64,000 bases of DNA from Hafnia paralvei ATCC 29927 (GCF_001655005.1 NZ_LXET01000021.1:1-64000), one strand, 5' to 3'; positions 6,978 to 16,195 are shown, numbered from the stretch's first letter. Program-made: numbers and translations. The notes: a model not told the origin generated them from the sequence alone.

Positions 6978-8363
6978 ATGTTTATCCAAGAAACGCTTAA
7001 GTTCATCGTTGATATATTAAAGGTTCCCGCCGTATTGGTCGGTTTGATTGCGTTGATTGGTTTGCTCGCGCAAAAAAAATCGTTCAGTGATGTGGTAAAA
7101 GGTACGGTAAAAACTATTTTAGGTTTTATCGTATTAGGCGGCGGTGCGGGTGTATTAGTGGGTTCTCTGAATCCATTAGGTGGAATGTTTGAACATGCAT
7201 TCAATATTCAAGGCATTATCCCTAACAACGAGGCCATTGTATCTATAGCACTCGAAAAATACGGTGCAGCAACTGCGCTAATCATGGCATTCGGCATGGT
7301 GGCTAATATCGTCGTTGCTCGTTTTACCAAGTTGAAATACATCTTCCTGACGGGTCATCATACGTTTTATATGGCGTGTATGATCGGGATTATTTTAACC
7401 GTAGCGGGTTTTGAGGGCGTGCAATTAGTCTTTACGGGAGCGTTGACGTTGGGCTTAGTCATGGCTTTTTTCCCTGCACTGGCGCAACGCTATATGCGGA
7501 AAATTACCGGCAATGACGATATTGCTTTCGGTCACTTTGGTACGCTTGGCTACATTCTTTCTGGCTGGATTGGTGGACGCGTAGGTAAAGGTTCTCGTTC
7601 GACCGAAGAGATGAATCTGCCTAAAAATCTGAGTTTCTTGCGCGATAGTTCAATTTCAATCTCTCTGACCATGATGGTGATTTACCTGATTATGGCGGTG
7701 AGTGCGGGTTCCACCTTCGTTGAGGCAACCTATAGCGCCGGTCAAAACTATCTGGTTTACGCCATTATTATGGCGATCACTTTTGCCGCCGGTGTATTCA
7801 TCATCTTGCAGGGCGTGCGCCTGATTCTGGCAGAAATTGTGCCTGCATTTACCGGTTTCTCAGAGCGCTTAGTGCCGAATGCACGTCCGGCACTCGACTG
7901 CCCAGTGGTTTATCCCTATGCACCAAACGCGGTGTTGGTCGGTTTTCTGTTTAGTTTTCTCGGCGGACTGGTGGGATTATTCTTACTGGGCCAATTCAAT
8001 CTGGTGCTGATTTTGCCAGGTGTTGTGCCGCACTTCTTTACTGGTGCTACCGCCGGCGTGTTTGGTAATGCAACCGGCGGGCGTCGTGGTGCGATGCTTG
8101 GCGCTTTTGCCAACGGTTTGTTGATTACGTTCTTACCCGTTCTATTACTCCCTGTTCTTGGCGCTTTGGGTTTTGCTAACACGACCTTCTCGGACGCTGA
8201 TTTTGGCGCCATCGGTATTGTGTTGGGCAACATGGCGCGCTTCATGAACAAGGACATGATTATGGTAGTTATTATTGCGATCTTTGCGGCACTTGTGGCG
8301 CATAACTACTTCTTCTCTCGTAAGAGCTCACCCTCCACGTCCTCCGACGGTGTGAATAAATAA
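6978..8363 (+). CDS. PTS EIIC membrane permease, ascorbate (UlaA) type
   Basis: A 461-residue polytopic inner-membrane protein of the UlaA/SgaT family with about ten or more hydrophobic segments, including VPAVLVGLIALIGLL near the start and PGVVPHFFTGATAGVFGNAT, a family-type binding-core loop, in the C-terminal half. A GGTGG site precedes the ATG at 6978; a GTG six bases earlier is in frame but overlaps that site. With the upstream IIA and IIB it makes a complete sugar permease. UlaA takes L-ascorbate, but the split transketolase partners argue for a different, pentose-like substrate here. That point is inference. Confidence 0.9.
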   Translation: MFIQETLKFIVDILKVPAVLVGLIALIGLLAQKKSFSDVVKGTVKTILGFIVLGGGAGVLVGSLNPLGGMFEHAFNIQGIIPNNEAIVSIALEKYGAATALIMAFGMVANIVVARFTKLKYIFLTGHHTFYMACMIGIILTVAGFEGVQLVFTGALTLGLVMAFFPALAQRYMRKITGNDDIAFGHFGTLGYILSGWIGGRVGKGSRSTEEMNLPKNLSFLRDSSISISLTMMVIYLIMAVSAGSTFVEATYSAGQNYLVYAIIMAITFAAGVFIILQGVRLILAEIVPAFTGFSERLVPNARPALDCPVVYPYAPNAVLVGFLFSFLGGLVGLFLLGQFNLVLILPGVVPHFFTGATAGVFGNATGGRRGAMLGAFANGLLITFLPVLLLPVLGALGFANTTFSDADFGAIGIVLGNMARFMNKDMIMVVIIAIFAALVAHNYFFSRKSSPSTSSDGVNK

Positions 8364-8372
8364 GGGGTCATT

Positions 8373-9203
8373 ATGCTTAACCTAAATGAGGTTCAACGCT
8401 ACGCGACAGAAATTCGCGTGGAAACGTTGAAAGCGCTAACCAACCTAGGATTTGGCCATTATGGCGGTTCGATGTCGGTAGTCGAAACGCTGGCCGTGCT
8501 GTATGGCGCGGTGATGAATATTGACCCGTCGGATCCTGAGTGGGAGGCGCGCGACAATTTCGTCTTATCCAAAGGCCATGCGGGACCAGCGCTCTACAGT
8601 GCGTTAGCACTCAAAGGCTATTTTCCGCGTGAGGACCTAGCGACGCTAAACCAAAATGGCACCCATTTTCCGAGTCATCCCGATCGCTTACTAACCCGTG
8701 GCGTGGATGCCACAACGGGGTCGTTAGGGCAAGGGGTATCCATAGCGACAGGAATGGCATTGGCACATCGCTTGGCCGGGCGTAAAAACCGTGTGTTCTG
8801 CATTTTGGGGGACGGTGAGCTCAACGAAGGGCAGTGTTGGGAGGCATTCCAATTTATTGCCCATCATAATCTGAATAACTTGACGTTGTTTATTGATTAT
8901 AACAAGCAGCAGTTGGATGGAACCTTGGATGAAGTGATTAAACCGTTTGATCTTAAGGCGAAATTCAGTGCATTTGGTTTCGATGTTGTCAGCGTGAAAG
9001 GTGACGATATTGCTGCAATCTATGATGTTGTTGCCCCAGTTCGCACCAGTGAGCAGCGGCCTCGCGTCGTGATACTCGACAGCATAAAAGGCCAAGGGGT
9101 TCCTTACATCGAGCAGCTGTCTAATTCGCATCATCTGCGTTTAACTGCCGAAATAAAAGCTGAAATGCTGAAGTCAATTGAGACACTGGAGGCTTCGCTA
9201 TGA
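8373..9203 (+). CDS. Transketolase, N-terminal (thiamine diphosphate) subunit
   Basis: A 276-residue N-terminal half of a split transketolase. It shows the substrate/cofactor loop GHYGGSMSVVE, SKGHAGPALY, and the TPP/Mg motif GDGELNEGQ with the Asn further on in IDYNKQQLDG. It starts just after the IIC stop, and its own stop overlaps the start of the next gene by four bases, so the halves are translationally coupled. Split transketolases of this type occur in sugar operons and archaea; the full-length Tkt of enterobacteria is about 660 residues. It is expected to move two-carbon units between sugar phosphates. Confidence 0.92.
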   Translation: MLNLNEVQRYATEIRVETLKALTNLGFGHYGGSMSVVETLAVLYGAVMNIDPSDPEWEARDNFVLSKGHAGPALYSALALKGYFPREDLATLNQNGTHFPSHPDRLLTRGVDATTGSLGQGVSIATGMALAHRLAGRKNRVFCILGDGELNEGQCWEAFQFIAHHNLNNLTLFIDYNKQQLDGTLDEVIKPFDLKAKFSAFGFDVVSVKGDDIAAIYDVVAPVRTSEQRPRVVILDSIKGQGVPYIEQLSNSHHLRLTAEIKAEMLKSIETLEASL

Positions 9204-10165
9204 GCCATGAATTCTTGCCGTTACAGAAAGATAAAATTGAAATGCGTAAGGTCTATGCTCAGGCGATGCGCGAGCAGTTCATGGAAAATACGCCGGTTAT
9301 TGCCTTAGAAGCTGATTTGATGAGTTCAATGGCGATGGATGCCGTTCATCGCGATTTTCCACAGCAGGTGATTAACTGCGGAATTATGGAAGCAAACGTG
9401 ATTGGTACTGCCGCGGGGCTTTCATTGGCTGGCCGAATTCCTTTTGTGCATACCTTTACTGCTTTTGCTAGTCGCCGTTGTTTTGATCAGCTTTTCATGT
9501 CTGTTGATTATCAGAAAAACAACGTCAAGGTGATTGCGTCAGACGCGGGCGTGAGTGCCTGTCACAATGGCGGAACCCATATGTCATTTGAAGATATGGG
9601 GATCGTGCGTGGTTTGGCGCATTCGGTGGTCATGGAAATGACGGATGCCGCGATGTTCCGTGACATTCTGCGCCAACTCGTCGATTTGAAAGGCTTCCAT
9701 TGGGTAAGGACTATCCGCAAGCAGGCCTATACCATTTATCCTGAAGGCACTGAATTTACCATCGGTAAGGGAAAGGTTTTACAGGATGGTAAAGATATTA
9801 CGCTGATCGCCAATGGCATCATGGTGGCAGAGGCTTTACAAGCCGCAGAGATACTGAAACAGCAGGGATACAGCGTGGCGGTTATTGATATGTTCACTTT
9901 GAAGCCTATCGATAAAGACCTGATTATTGAATACGCAACAAAAACAGGGCGAATCGTCACCTGTGAAAACCATAGTATCCATAATGGGCTAGGTTCAGCA
10001 GTGGCAGAAGTGCTGGTTGAAAATTATCCGGTACTAATGCGACGCGTTGGAATTAAAGAGCGCTACGGGCAGGTGGGAACGCAGGATTTCTTGATGAAGG
10101 AGTATGAACTGACGGCGGAAGATATTGTGAAACAGGCGGAAACGTTGTTAAACGATAACATGTAA
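9200..10165 (+). CDS. Transketolase, C-terminal (pyrimidine-binding) subunit
   Basis: A 321-residue partner of the preceding gene. It contains the pyrimidine-binding transketolase domain with EADLMSSMAM, the conserved glutamate region in CGIMEANVIGTAAGLSLAG, the FTAFASRRCFDQ helix, and a transketolase C-terminal domain from about residue 185. Together the two products should form one heteromeric transketolase. The ATG overlaps the upstream stop (ATGA type), so the ratio is probably fixed by coupling. It is the last gene of the PTS operon, followed by a terminator shared with pta. Confidence 0.92.
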   Translation: MSHEFLPLQKDKIEMRKVYAQAMREQFMENTPVIALEADLMSSMAMDAVHRDFPQQVINCGIMEANVIGTAAGLSLAGRIPFVHTFTAFASRRCFDQLFMSVDYQKNNVKVIASDAGVSACHNGGTHMSFEDMGIVRGLAHSVVMEMTDAAMFRDILRQLVDLKGFHWVRTIRKQAYTIYPEGTEFTIGKGKVLQDGKDITLIANGIMVAEALQAAEILKQQGYSVAVIDMFTLKPIDKDLIIEYATKTGRIVTCENHSIHNGLGSAVAEVLVENYPVLMRRVGIKERYGQVGTQDFLMKEYELTAEDIVKQAETLLNDNM

Positions 10166-10202
10166 TCCCCATGGGCGCTGTAGTCTATTGATACCTATGA
10201 AA

Positions 10203-10225
10203 AAGGCTCCCATTGGGAGCCTTTA
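10203..10225. terminator. Bidirectional terminator between transketolase genes and pta
   Basis: A perfect 10-bp stem AAAGGCTCCC/GGGAGCCTTT with a 3-base loop lies between two convergent genes. A-rich and T-rich flanks let it serve both strands. Confidence 0.85.
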
Positions 10226-10246
10226 AAGCACATAGGTAATCAGAGA

Positions 10247-12403
10247 TTACTTAGCAGCTGCCGCCGCAGCCTGTGCAGCCTGAATCGCAGTCAGAGCAAC
10301 GGTGTAGACGATATCGTCAACCAGTGCGCCACGAGACAAGTCATTTACCGGCTTACGCATGCCTTGCAGCATTGGCCCGATAGAAACCAGGTCAGCAGAA
10401 CGCTGTACCGCTTTGTAAGTGGTGTTACCGGTGTTCAGGTCTGGGAAGATGAACACGGTTGCTTTACCCGCCACTGGAGAGTTAGGCGCTTTAGACTTCG
10501 CAACGTCAGCCATGATTGCCGCATCATATTGCAGAGGGCCATCGATGATCAGATCAGGACGTTTTTCCTGAGCCAGACGAGTTGCTTCGCGTACTTTCTC
10601 AACGTCGCTGCCTGCACCAGAGTTGCCGGTAGAGTAGGAGATCATGGCAACGCGTGGTTCGATACCGAATGCAGCCGCAGAATCAGCAGACTGAATCGCG
10701 ATTTCAGACAGCTGTTCAGCCGTTGGATCTGGGTTGATCGCGCAGTCACCATAAACCAGAACCTGATCAGGCAGCAGCATGAAGAACACAGAAGAAACCA
10801 AAGAGCTACCTGGCGCTGTTTTAATCAACTGCAACGGTGGGCGAATAGTGTTTGCTGTGGTGTGGACTGCGCCAGATACCAAACCGTCGACTTGGTTTTG
10901 TTCCAACATCAGCGTACCCAGAACCACGTTGTCTTCCAGTTGTTCGCGGGCAACAACTTCGGTCATGCCTTTGTTCTTACGCAGCTCAACCAGACGTGGA
11001 ACGTACTGTTCACGAACGACATTTGGATCGACGATTTCGATGCCTTTACCCAGAACAACGCCCTGAGCCGCTGCTACGCGCTGGATTTCTTCTGGGTTAC
11101 CCAGAAGAACACATTCAGCGATACCGCGTTCAGCACAGATAGCGGCTGCTTTAACGGTACGTGGTTCGTCGCCTTCTGGCAGAACAACGCGTTTGCAAGC
11201 TTTACGCGCCAGTTCGGTCAGTTCATAACGGAATGCCGGAGGAGACAGACGACGTGAACGCTCAGAGGCGGCAGTCAGAGAGTCGATCCACTTGCTATCG
11301 ATATGGCTAGCGACGTAGTTTTGCAGTTTCTCTACACGCTGATGATCGTCAGCAGGAACTTCGAGGTTGAAGCTCTGCAGGCTCAGAGATGTCTGCCAAG
11401 TGTTAGTGTCCACCATGAATACTGGCAGACCCGTCTGGAATGCACGTTCGCACAGCTTAGCAATGCGCTCGTCCATATCGTAACCACCGGTCAGCAGGAT
11501 CGCACCGATTTCCACGCCGTTCATCGCAGCCAGACATGCGGCAACCAGTACGTCTGGACGGTCGGCAGAAGTGACCAGCAGAGAGCCTGGACGGAAGTGC
11601 TCCAGCATGTGAGGAATGCTGCGAGCACAGAAAGTCACAGACTTGATACGACGAGTTTTGATGTCGCCTTCGTTCACGATGCGTGCTTTCAGGTGATTCG
11701 CCATGTCGATAGCGCGAGTCGCGATCAGCTCAAAGCTCCAAGGCACACAGCCCAGAACTGGCAGCGGGCTATTTGCCACGAGCTGTGCAGTGTCTAGGTT
11801 TGCAACGCTGGCTTTGTTAGAGTCATCAAAGATTTCAGACAGATCTGGGCGAGTACGACCCTGATCGTCAACCGGTGCATTCAGCTTGTTGATGATCACG
11901 CCGGTGATGTTTTTGTTTTTGCTGCCGCCGAAGCTAGAACGAGCCAGTTCGATACGCTCTTTAACCTGAGACGCAGTGTCATTACCCAGCGCCATAACGA
12001 AGACGATTTCAGCATTCAGGGTTTTGGCGATTTCATAGTTCAGCGCGTTAGCAAACTGGTGCTTACGTGTTGGAACCAAGCCTTCAACCAGAACAACTTC
12101 TGCGTCTTTGGTATTTTCGTGGTAACGAGCAACGATTTCTTCCATCAACACGTCCTGCTGGTTAGAGCTCAGCAGCGTTTCAACGTGAGACATGCGCAGT
12201 GGTTCTGCAGCAGGGATTGAAGAGTTAGCGCGGATGATAGTGGTAGTTTGATCAAGAGAATCGCCGCCGGTGCGTGGCTGGGCGATGGGCTTGAACACGC
12301 TAAGGCGAACACCTTTTTGCTCCATGGAGCGGATGACACCCAAGCTAACGCTGGTCAGGCCAACGCTGGTGCTGGTGGGGATCAGCATAATTGTACGTGA
12401 CAC
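10247..12403 (-). CDS. pta: Phosphate acetyltransferase
   Basis: A 718-residue long-form phosphate acetyltransferase, which interconverts acetyl-CoA and acetyl phosphate in the cytosol. The N-terminal P-loop-like domain (MLIPTSTSVGLTSVSLG) and the DRTGG domain in the middle are regulatory. The catalytic PTA_PTB domain occupies about the last 330 residues, including SYSTGNSGAGSDVEKV and the C-terminal RGALVDDIVYTVALTAIQA. E. coli Pta has 714 residues. It follows ackA on the same strand with a strong hairpin in the 154-bp gap, and its end faces the PTS-transketolase operon. Confidence 0.98.
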   Translation of the reverse strand: MSRTIMLIPTSTSVGLTSVSLGVIRSMEQKGVRLSVFKPIAQPRTGGDSLDQTTTIIRANSSIPAAEPLRMSHVETLLSSNQQDVLMEEIVARYHENTKDAEVVLVEGLVPTRKHQFANALNYEIAKTLNAEIVFVMALGNDTASQVKERIELARSSFGGSKNKNITGVIINKLNAPVDDQGRTRPDLSEIFDDSNKASVANLDTAQLVANSPLPVLGCVPWSFELIATRAIDMANHLKARIVNEGDIKTRRIKSVTFCARSIPHMLEHFRPGSLLVTSADRPDVLVAACLAAMNGVEIGAILLTGGYDMDERIAKLCERAFQTGLPVFMVDTNTWQTSLSLQSFNLEVPADDHQRVEKLQNYVASHIDSKWIDSLTAASERSRRLSPPAFRYELTELARKACKRVVLPEGDEPRTVKAAAICAERGIAECVLLGNPEEIQRVAAAQGVVLGKGIEIVDPNVVREQYVPRLVELRKNKGMTEVVAREQLEDNVVLGTLMLEQNQVDGLVSGAVHTTANTIRPPLQLIKTAPGSSLVSSVFFMLLPDQVLVYGDCAINPDPTAEQLSEIAIQSADSAAAFGIEPRVAMISYSTGNSGAGSDVEKVREATRLAQEKRPDLIIDGPLQYDAAIMADVAKSKAPNSPVAGKATVFIFPDLNTGNTTYKAVQRSADLVSIGPMLQGMRKPVNDLSRGALVDDIVYTVALTAIQAAQAAAAAAK

Positions 12404-12520
12404 GATAAAACCTCTTTACGGTTGTTCAACTGGCTGAACGGATGTTGGTGTGCTCAGTGCGTTGAACTTGGTCGGATAGGTTAGAATTTCTACGCTTGAT
12501 TTAAACTTTGGAGCTTAAAT

Positions 12521-12546
12521 ACCCCGCAGGCCTTGGCCTGCGGGGT
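12521..12546 (-). terminator. Hairpin between ackA and pta (attenuator or terminator)
   Basis: ACCCCGCAGGCC/GGCCTGCGGGGT is a perfect 12-bp stem with a 2-base loop just after the ackA stop. On the minus strand it is followed by TATTTAAG, only a weak U-tract, so partial termination or transcript stabilisation is more likely than a full stop. Confidence 0.6.
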
Positions 12547-12557
12547 TGAGATGCGTC

Positions 12558-13757
12558 TTATGCAGTCAGACGAGAGGCGTCTTGTGCAATCACCAACTCT
12601 TCGTTGGTTGGGATAACGACGGCCAGACGGCTGCCATCTTTAGTGATGGTGCCTGATTTGCCGAAGCGTGCAGCCAGGTTGCGTTCGTGATCGATTTCGA
12701 AGCCCAGCAGACCCAGTTTGTCCAGAGTCAGTTCACGTACCATTGCTGCGTTTTCGCCGATACCGCCGGTGAATACAACGGCGTCTAGACGACCATCCAT
12801 CAGCGCAGTGTAAGCGCCGATGTATTTAGCCAGACGGTGGCAGAATACGTCCATAGCGCGCTTAGCGTCAGCTTTGGTTTCGTAGTTGTCTTCAACATAA
12901 CGGCAGTCGCTGGTGACTTCGGTCAGACCCAGCAGACCAGATTCTTTGGTCAGCAGTTTGTTGATCTGTTCAACGCTCATGCCCAGTGAATCATGCAGGT
13001 GGAAGATGATAGCAGGGTCGATGTCGCCAGAGCGAGTCCCCATAACCAGACCTTCCAGCGGGGTCAGACCCATAGAGGTATCAACACATTTACCGTTGCG
13101 AACTGCGGTTACAGAACCACCATTGCCCAGATGGCAAGTGATTACGTTCAGCTCGTCAATCGGCTTGTTCAGCATTTTTGCAGCTTCTTGGCTTACGAAG
13201 AAGTGGCTGGTGCCGTGTGCGCCGTAACGACGAACGCCGTGGTCTTTGTACAGGCTGTATGGCAGGGCATACAGATAAGACTCTTCTGGCATGGTGGTGT
13301 GGAACGCGGTGTCAAATACGGCAACGTTTTTATCTTTCAGGCTAGGGAAAGATTTGAACGCTTCAGCGATACCGATCAGGTGCGCAGGGTTGTGCAGAGG
13401 CGCAAACGGGATCGCATCTTTAATACCTTGCAGAACATCATCAGTGATCAACGCTGATTCAGTGAACTTCTCGCCGCCGTGAACGATACGGTGACCGATA
13501 GCGGTCAGTGATGCGGAGAGTTCAGGCTTCTGAGCCAGGATAGTATTAACGATGAAGTTCAGCGCTTCGCTATGAGCCGCGCCAGCACCTAACGCTTCTT
13601 CGTGTTTAGCGCCGTCCATTTTCCATTTAATACGGGCTTCAGGCAGGCTGAAACATTCAGCTAAACCAGACAGGTGTTCTTCACCGTTGGCTGCGTTGAT
13701 GATAGCGAATTTCAGTGATGAACTGCCGCAGTTAAGAACCAGTACCAGCTTCGACAT
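12558..13757 (-). CDS. ackA: Acetate kinase
   Basis: A 399-residue acetate kinase of the ASKHA fold. It carries VLNCGSSSLKFAI at the N-terminus, the acetokinase signature around FDTAFHTTMPEE, HLGNGGSVTAVRNGK for phosphate binding, and FTGGIGENAAMVRE near the C-terminus. It converts acetyl phosphate and ADP to acetate and ATP, with Pta downstream forming the acetate overflow pathway. Length and sequence match the enterobacterial enzyme over the full protein. The 405-bp upstream region separates it from divergent yfbV. Cytosolic. Confidence 0.98.
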   Translation of the reverse strand: MSKLVLVLNCGSSSLKFAIINAANGEEHLSGLAECFSLPEARIKWKMDGAKHEEALGAGAAHSEALNFIVNTILAQKPELSASLTAIGHRIVHGGEKFTESALITDDVLQGIKDAIPFAPLHNPAHLIGIAEAFKSFPSLKDKNVAVFDTAFHTTMPEESYLYALPYSLYKDHGVRRYGAHGTSHFFVSQEAAKMLNKPIDELNVITCHLGNGGSVTAVRNGKCVDTSMGLTPLEGLVMGTRSGDIDPAIIFHLHDSLGMSVEQINKLLTKESGLLGLTEVTSDCRYVEDNYETKADAKRAMDVFCHRLAKYIGAYTALMDGRLDAVVFTGGIGENAAMVRELTLDKLGLLGFEIDHERNLAARFGKSGTITKDGSRLAVVIPTNEELVIAQDASRLTA

Positions 13758-14162
13758 GGAAGTACCTACTTGTTATGCGTGGTTAGAAATTGAGTCAATC
13801 AGACATTAAGCGTAGCGTAATATGTCGTCGACATTTATGATTAACATCATGCGTAATGTGATTTCGTCATGATGAAGAACATCGCATTGAAAAACTGCGG
13901 TGCCCAAAAATGCATTGCTTTGCCGGCAAGGATTCAGCTGAACACTGACAGAGTGTACAGAGCTCAATCGTTGAAAACTTAGCTTTAAGAAGCAGTCGTT
14001 AATGAAACACTTTATTAACGCTGTTTTTTGCTTCTACCGGCCCCAAGGCCGCGCTAGGATACCGATTGCGGATGCCAAAAACAAAATAAATTTAAGGCCG
14101 CTAAGTATCCGTTGTGATTTTACACTATTTTTTGAATTTTTATAAATGAAGTTGAGGTTCCT
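13758..14162. promoter_or_regulatory. ackA-yfbV divergent intergenic region
   Basis: This 405-bp gene-free region must hold the ackA promoter (leftward) and the yfbV promoter (rightward). Visible structure includes the palindrome ATGTCGTCGACAT near 13825, TTGCCGGCAA near 13921, and a large nested stem-loop at 13988-14035 described separately. No reading frame of convincing length is present. Confidence 0.6.
13988..14035 (+). other. Nested stem-loop upstream of yfbV, terminator-like
   Basis: AGAAGCA (13988-13994) pairs with TGCTTCT (14029-14035), and inside it CGTTAAT (13997-14003) pairs with ATTAACG (14014-14020). The inner stem is followed by CTG and a run of six T on the plus strand, the layout of an intrinsic terminator. 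No gene on that strand ends here, so it could close a short untranslated transcript or attenuate yfbV. Confidence 0.5.
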
Positions 14163-14618
14163 ATGACATCTAAGCCAACTGGCCACGTAGGGTGGTTTCA
14201 GATTTTTCAGCGCGGACAGACATATATGAAGACCTGGCCGAGTGATAAACGCTTGGCCCCGGTGTTTCCAGAAAATCGTATTGCTAAAGTGACGCGCTTT
14301 GCCGTGCGCTTTATGCCACCAATCGCTATTTTTACATTGACGTGGCAGATTGCACTGGGAGGCCAGTTAGGGCCTGCGATTGCCACGGCGTTGTTTGCCT
14401 GTAGTCTGCCAATGCAAGGGCTATGGTGGTTGGGTAAACGCTCAGTCACCCCGTTGCCGCCAACATTATTACAGTGGTTTCACGAGCTCCGCGCGAAGTT
14501 AGTCGAGGCCGGTAAAGCACAGGCGCCTGTTGAGGGGACGCCAACCTATCAAGCCTTAGCAGATGTTTTGCAGCGCGCATTTAAGCAGTTGGATAAGACC
14601 TTTTTGGATGATATTTAA
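14163..14618 (+). CDS. yfbV: YfbV, UPF0208 inner-membrane protein
   Basis: A 151-residue protein that aligns with E. coli YfbV over its full length. Conserved stretches include KTWPSDKRLAPVFPENRI, a hydrophobic pair of helices around FMPPIAIFTLTWQIALGGQL and ALFACSLPMQGLWWLG, and the C-terminus AFKQLDKTFLDDI. Two transmembrane segments are predicted by eye, with a cytosolic C-terminal domain. The function is not firmly established. It is transcribed away from ackA, the conserved enterobacterial arrangement, and is followed by yfbU after about 256 bp. Confidence 0.95.
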   Translation: MTSKPTGHVGWFQIFQRGQTYMKTWPSDKRLAPVFPENRIAKVTRFAVRFMPPIAIFTLTWQIALGGQLGPAIATALFACSLPMQGLWWLGKRSVTPLPPTLLQWFHELRAKLVEAGKAQAPVEGTPTYQALADVLQRAFKQLDKTFLDDI

Positions 14619-14874
14619 TCGATTTGGCGTGTGTTTTTTGTCCGTCAATGTTGCGGGTTTGTTGTGTAAATACACACCTATTGATAAAAAAATGCTCAGA
14701 GTGGAATTTAACGCAGTTTCTCTTTCTCGAAACCCCGTTCCAAATCAAAAAAGTGATGTTAAGCACTATTTAGAATGACAGGCTTATGCCATGCTCCGGA
14801 CATAGAGTTCACATTTTTACATGACTTGACCCCGGCCTAGCATCGACTTTGGCCGCTCGATGAGGAAATCAAAG

Positions 14875-15369
14875 ATGGAAATGACCAACGCACAACGCCT
14901 GATTCTTTCTAACCAATACAAGATGATGACCATGATGGATCCGGATAACGCCGAGCGTTACCGTCGTTTGCAAACCATCATTGAGCGTGGCTTTGGCCTG
15001 CAAATGCGCGAACTCGATCGCGACTTTGGCGAGCTGAGCGAAGATACCTGTCGCACTATTATCAATATTATGGAAATGCACCATGCGTTGCAGGTGTCTT
15101 ACAATAATCTCAAAGAAAAACAAGATATTGATCCTCGCCGATTAGAGTTTTTAGGCTTTGATGCGGCAACAGAAGCTCGCTATTTAAGTTATGTGCGCTT
15201 TATGGTTGGTACTGAAGGGCGTTACACTCACTTCGATTCAGGTACGCATGGTTTCAATGCCCAGACTAAAATGTGGGAAAAATACCAGCGTATGCTGTCA
15301 ATCTGGCAGTCATGCCCGCGTCAGTATCATTTGAGCGCGGTGGAGATTGCACAAATTATTAACGCGTAA
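14875..15369 (+). CDS. yfbU: YfbU, conserved cytosolic protein
   Basis: A 164-residue member of the YfbU family (UPF0304). It is near-identical to the E. coli protein in MTNAQRLILSNQYKMM, FLGFDAATEARYLSYVRFMV and the C-terminus AQIINA. I take the ATG at 14875, which gives the E. coli N-terminus MEMTNAQ; an in-frame start at 14860 would add five residues. The molecular function is unknown, although the E. coli protein has been linked to cell-death phenotypes on overexpression. It lies 9-15 bp before yfbT, so the two are probably cotranscribed. Confidence 0.95.
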   Translation: MEMTNAQRLILSNQYKMMTMMDPDNAERYRRLQTIIERGFGLQMRELDRDFGELSEDTCRTIINIMEMHHALQVSYNNLKEKQDIDPRRLEFLGFDAATEARYLSYVRFMVGTEGRYTHFDSGTHGFNAQTKMWEKYQRMLSIWQSCPRQYHLSAVEIAQIINA

Positions 15370-15384
15370 AACAGAGGAATGCCT

Positions 15385-16038
15385 GTGAAGTGCAAAGGTT
15401 TTTTGTTTGATCTGGATGGAACATTGGTAGATTCACTGCCGGTAGTAGAACGCTCATGGATCAACTGGGCGAAACGTCAGGGAGTGAATCCACAGGAGGT
15501 TCTGGATTTTATCCACGGCAAACAGGCCATCACCTCGCTGCGGCATTTTATGTCTGGTGAGAGCGAAGAGCGTATTCAACAAGAATATGACTGGTTGGAA
15601 GAGATTGAATCAAGAGATACCGAGGGTGTAACGGCGTTACCAGGGGCGGTTGCTCTGCTGGAGCGTCTGAATGAGTTAGACATTCCATGGGCGATTGTCA
15701 CTTCAGGTTCTATTCCGGTGGCTTACGCGCGTCGAGCGGCGGGGCAATTACCAAAGCCTGATGTATTCATCACCGCGGAACAGGTGTCTCGTGGCAAGCC
15801 AGAGCCTGACGCTTACCTGTTGGGTGCGCAGAAGCTGGGGCTGGCCGTCAGTGACTGTGTGGTGGTGGAGGACGCCGCGGCGGGTATTCTTTCTGGATTG
15901 TCGGCAGGCTGTCAGGTGATCGCAGTGAATGCCCCTCAAGATGCGCCAAAGCTGGAGTTGGTCGATCTCAACTTGACTTCGCTAGTGCAGATGCGCGTAG
16001 ATAAAGAAGGCGAGTACGCGGTTATTCACGCCCTGTAA
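15385..16038 (+). CDS. yfbT: YfbT/HxpA-type sugar phosphatase (HAD family)
   Basis: A HAD-superfamily phosphatase of about 217 residues. Motif I FDLDGTLVDS holds the nucleophilic Asp and the acid/base Asp, motif II is VTSGS, and motifs III and IV appear as RGKPEPDAYLLGA and VVVEDAAAG. A cap domain lies between motifs I and II. The AGAGG site ends 1 bp before an ATG at 15379 but 7 bp before the in-frame GTG at 15385, so GTG is the better start. The E. coli homologue dephosphorylates sugar phosphates such as fructose 1-phosphate and glucose 6-phosphate. Confidence 0.93.
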   Translation: MKCKGFLFDLDGTLVDSLPVVERSWINWAKRQGVNPQEVLDFIHGKQAITSLRHFMSGESEERIQQEYDWLEEIESRDTEGVTALPGAVALLERLNELDIPWAIVTSGSIPVAYARRAAGQLPKPDVFITAEQVSRGKPEPDAYLLGAQKLGLAVSDCVVVEDAAAGILSGLSAGCQVIAVNAPQDAPKLELVDLNLTSLVQMRVDKEGEYAVIHAL

Positions 16039-16062
16039 GTAGTAATTGAGTGAAATATGATT

Positions 16063-16091
16063 AAGCCCCGTCATCACGGGGCTTTTTTTAT
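16063..16091 (+). terminator. Terminator after yfbT
   Basis: AAGCCCCG/CGGGGCTT with a 6-base loop is followed by a run of T, a typical intrinsic terminator 25 bp after the yfbT stop. Confidence 0.9.
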
Positions 16092-16195
16092 GGCATTCTT
16101 ATAACGATTTTTTTGGAATAGTCACGATGCTGGCTGAAAATCCAGCTAATTTAGATATAGGTTTCTATCGGAGTAAATTCACAAAGGGAGATGTC

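Noticed and set aside
10364..11257. 297-codon plus-strand frame opposite pta
   Set aside because: Long antisense shadow of a strongly conserved gene; composition (rich in Arg, Trp, Cys) is typical of a shadow frame.
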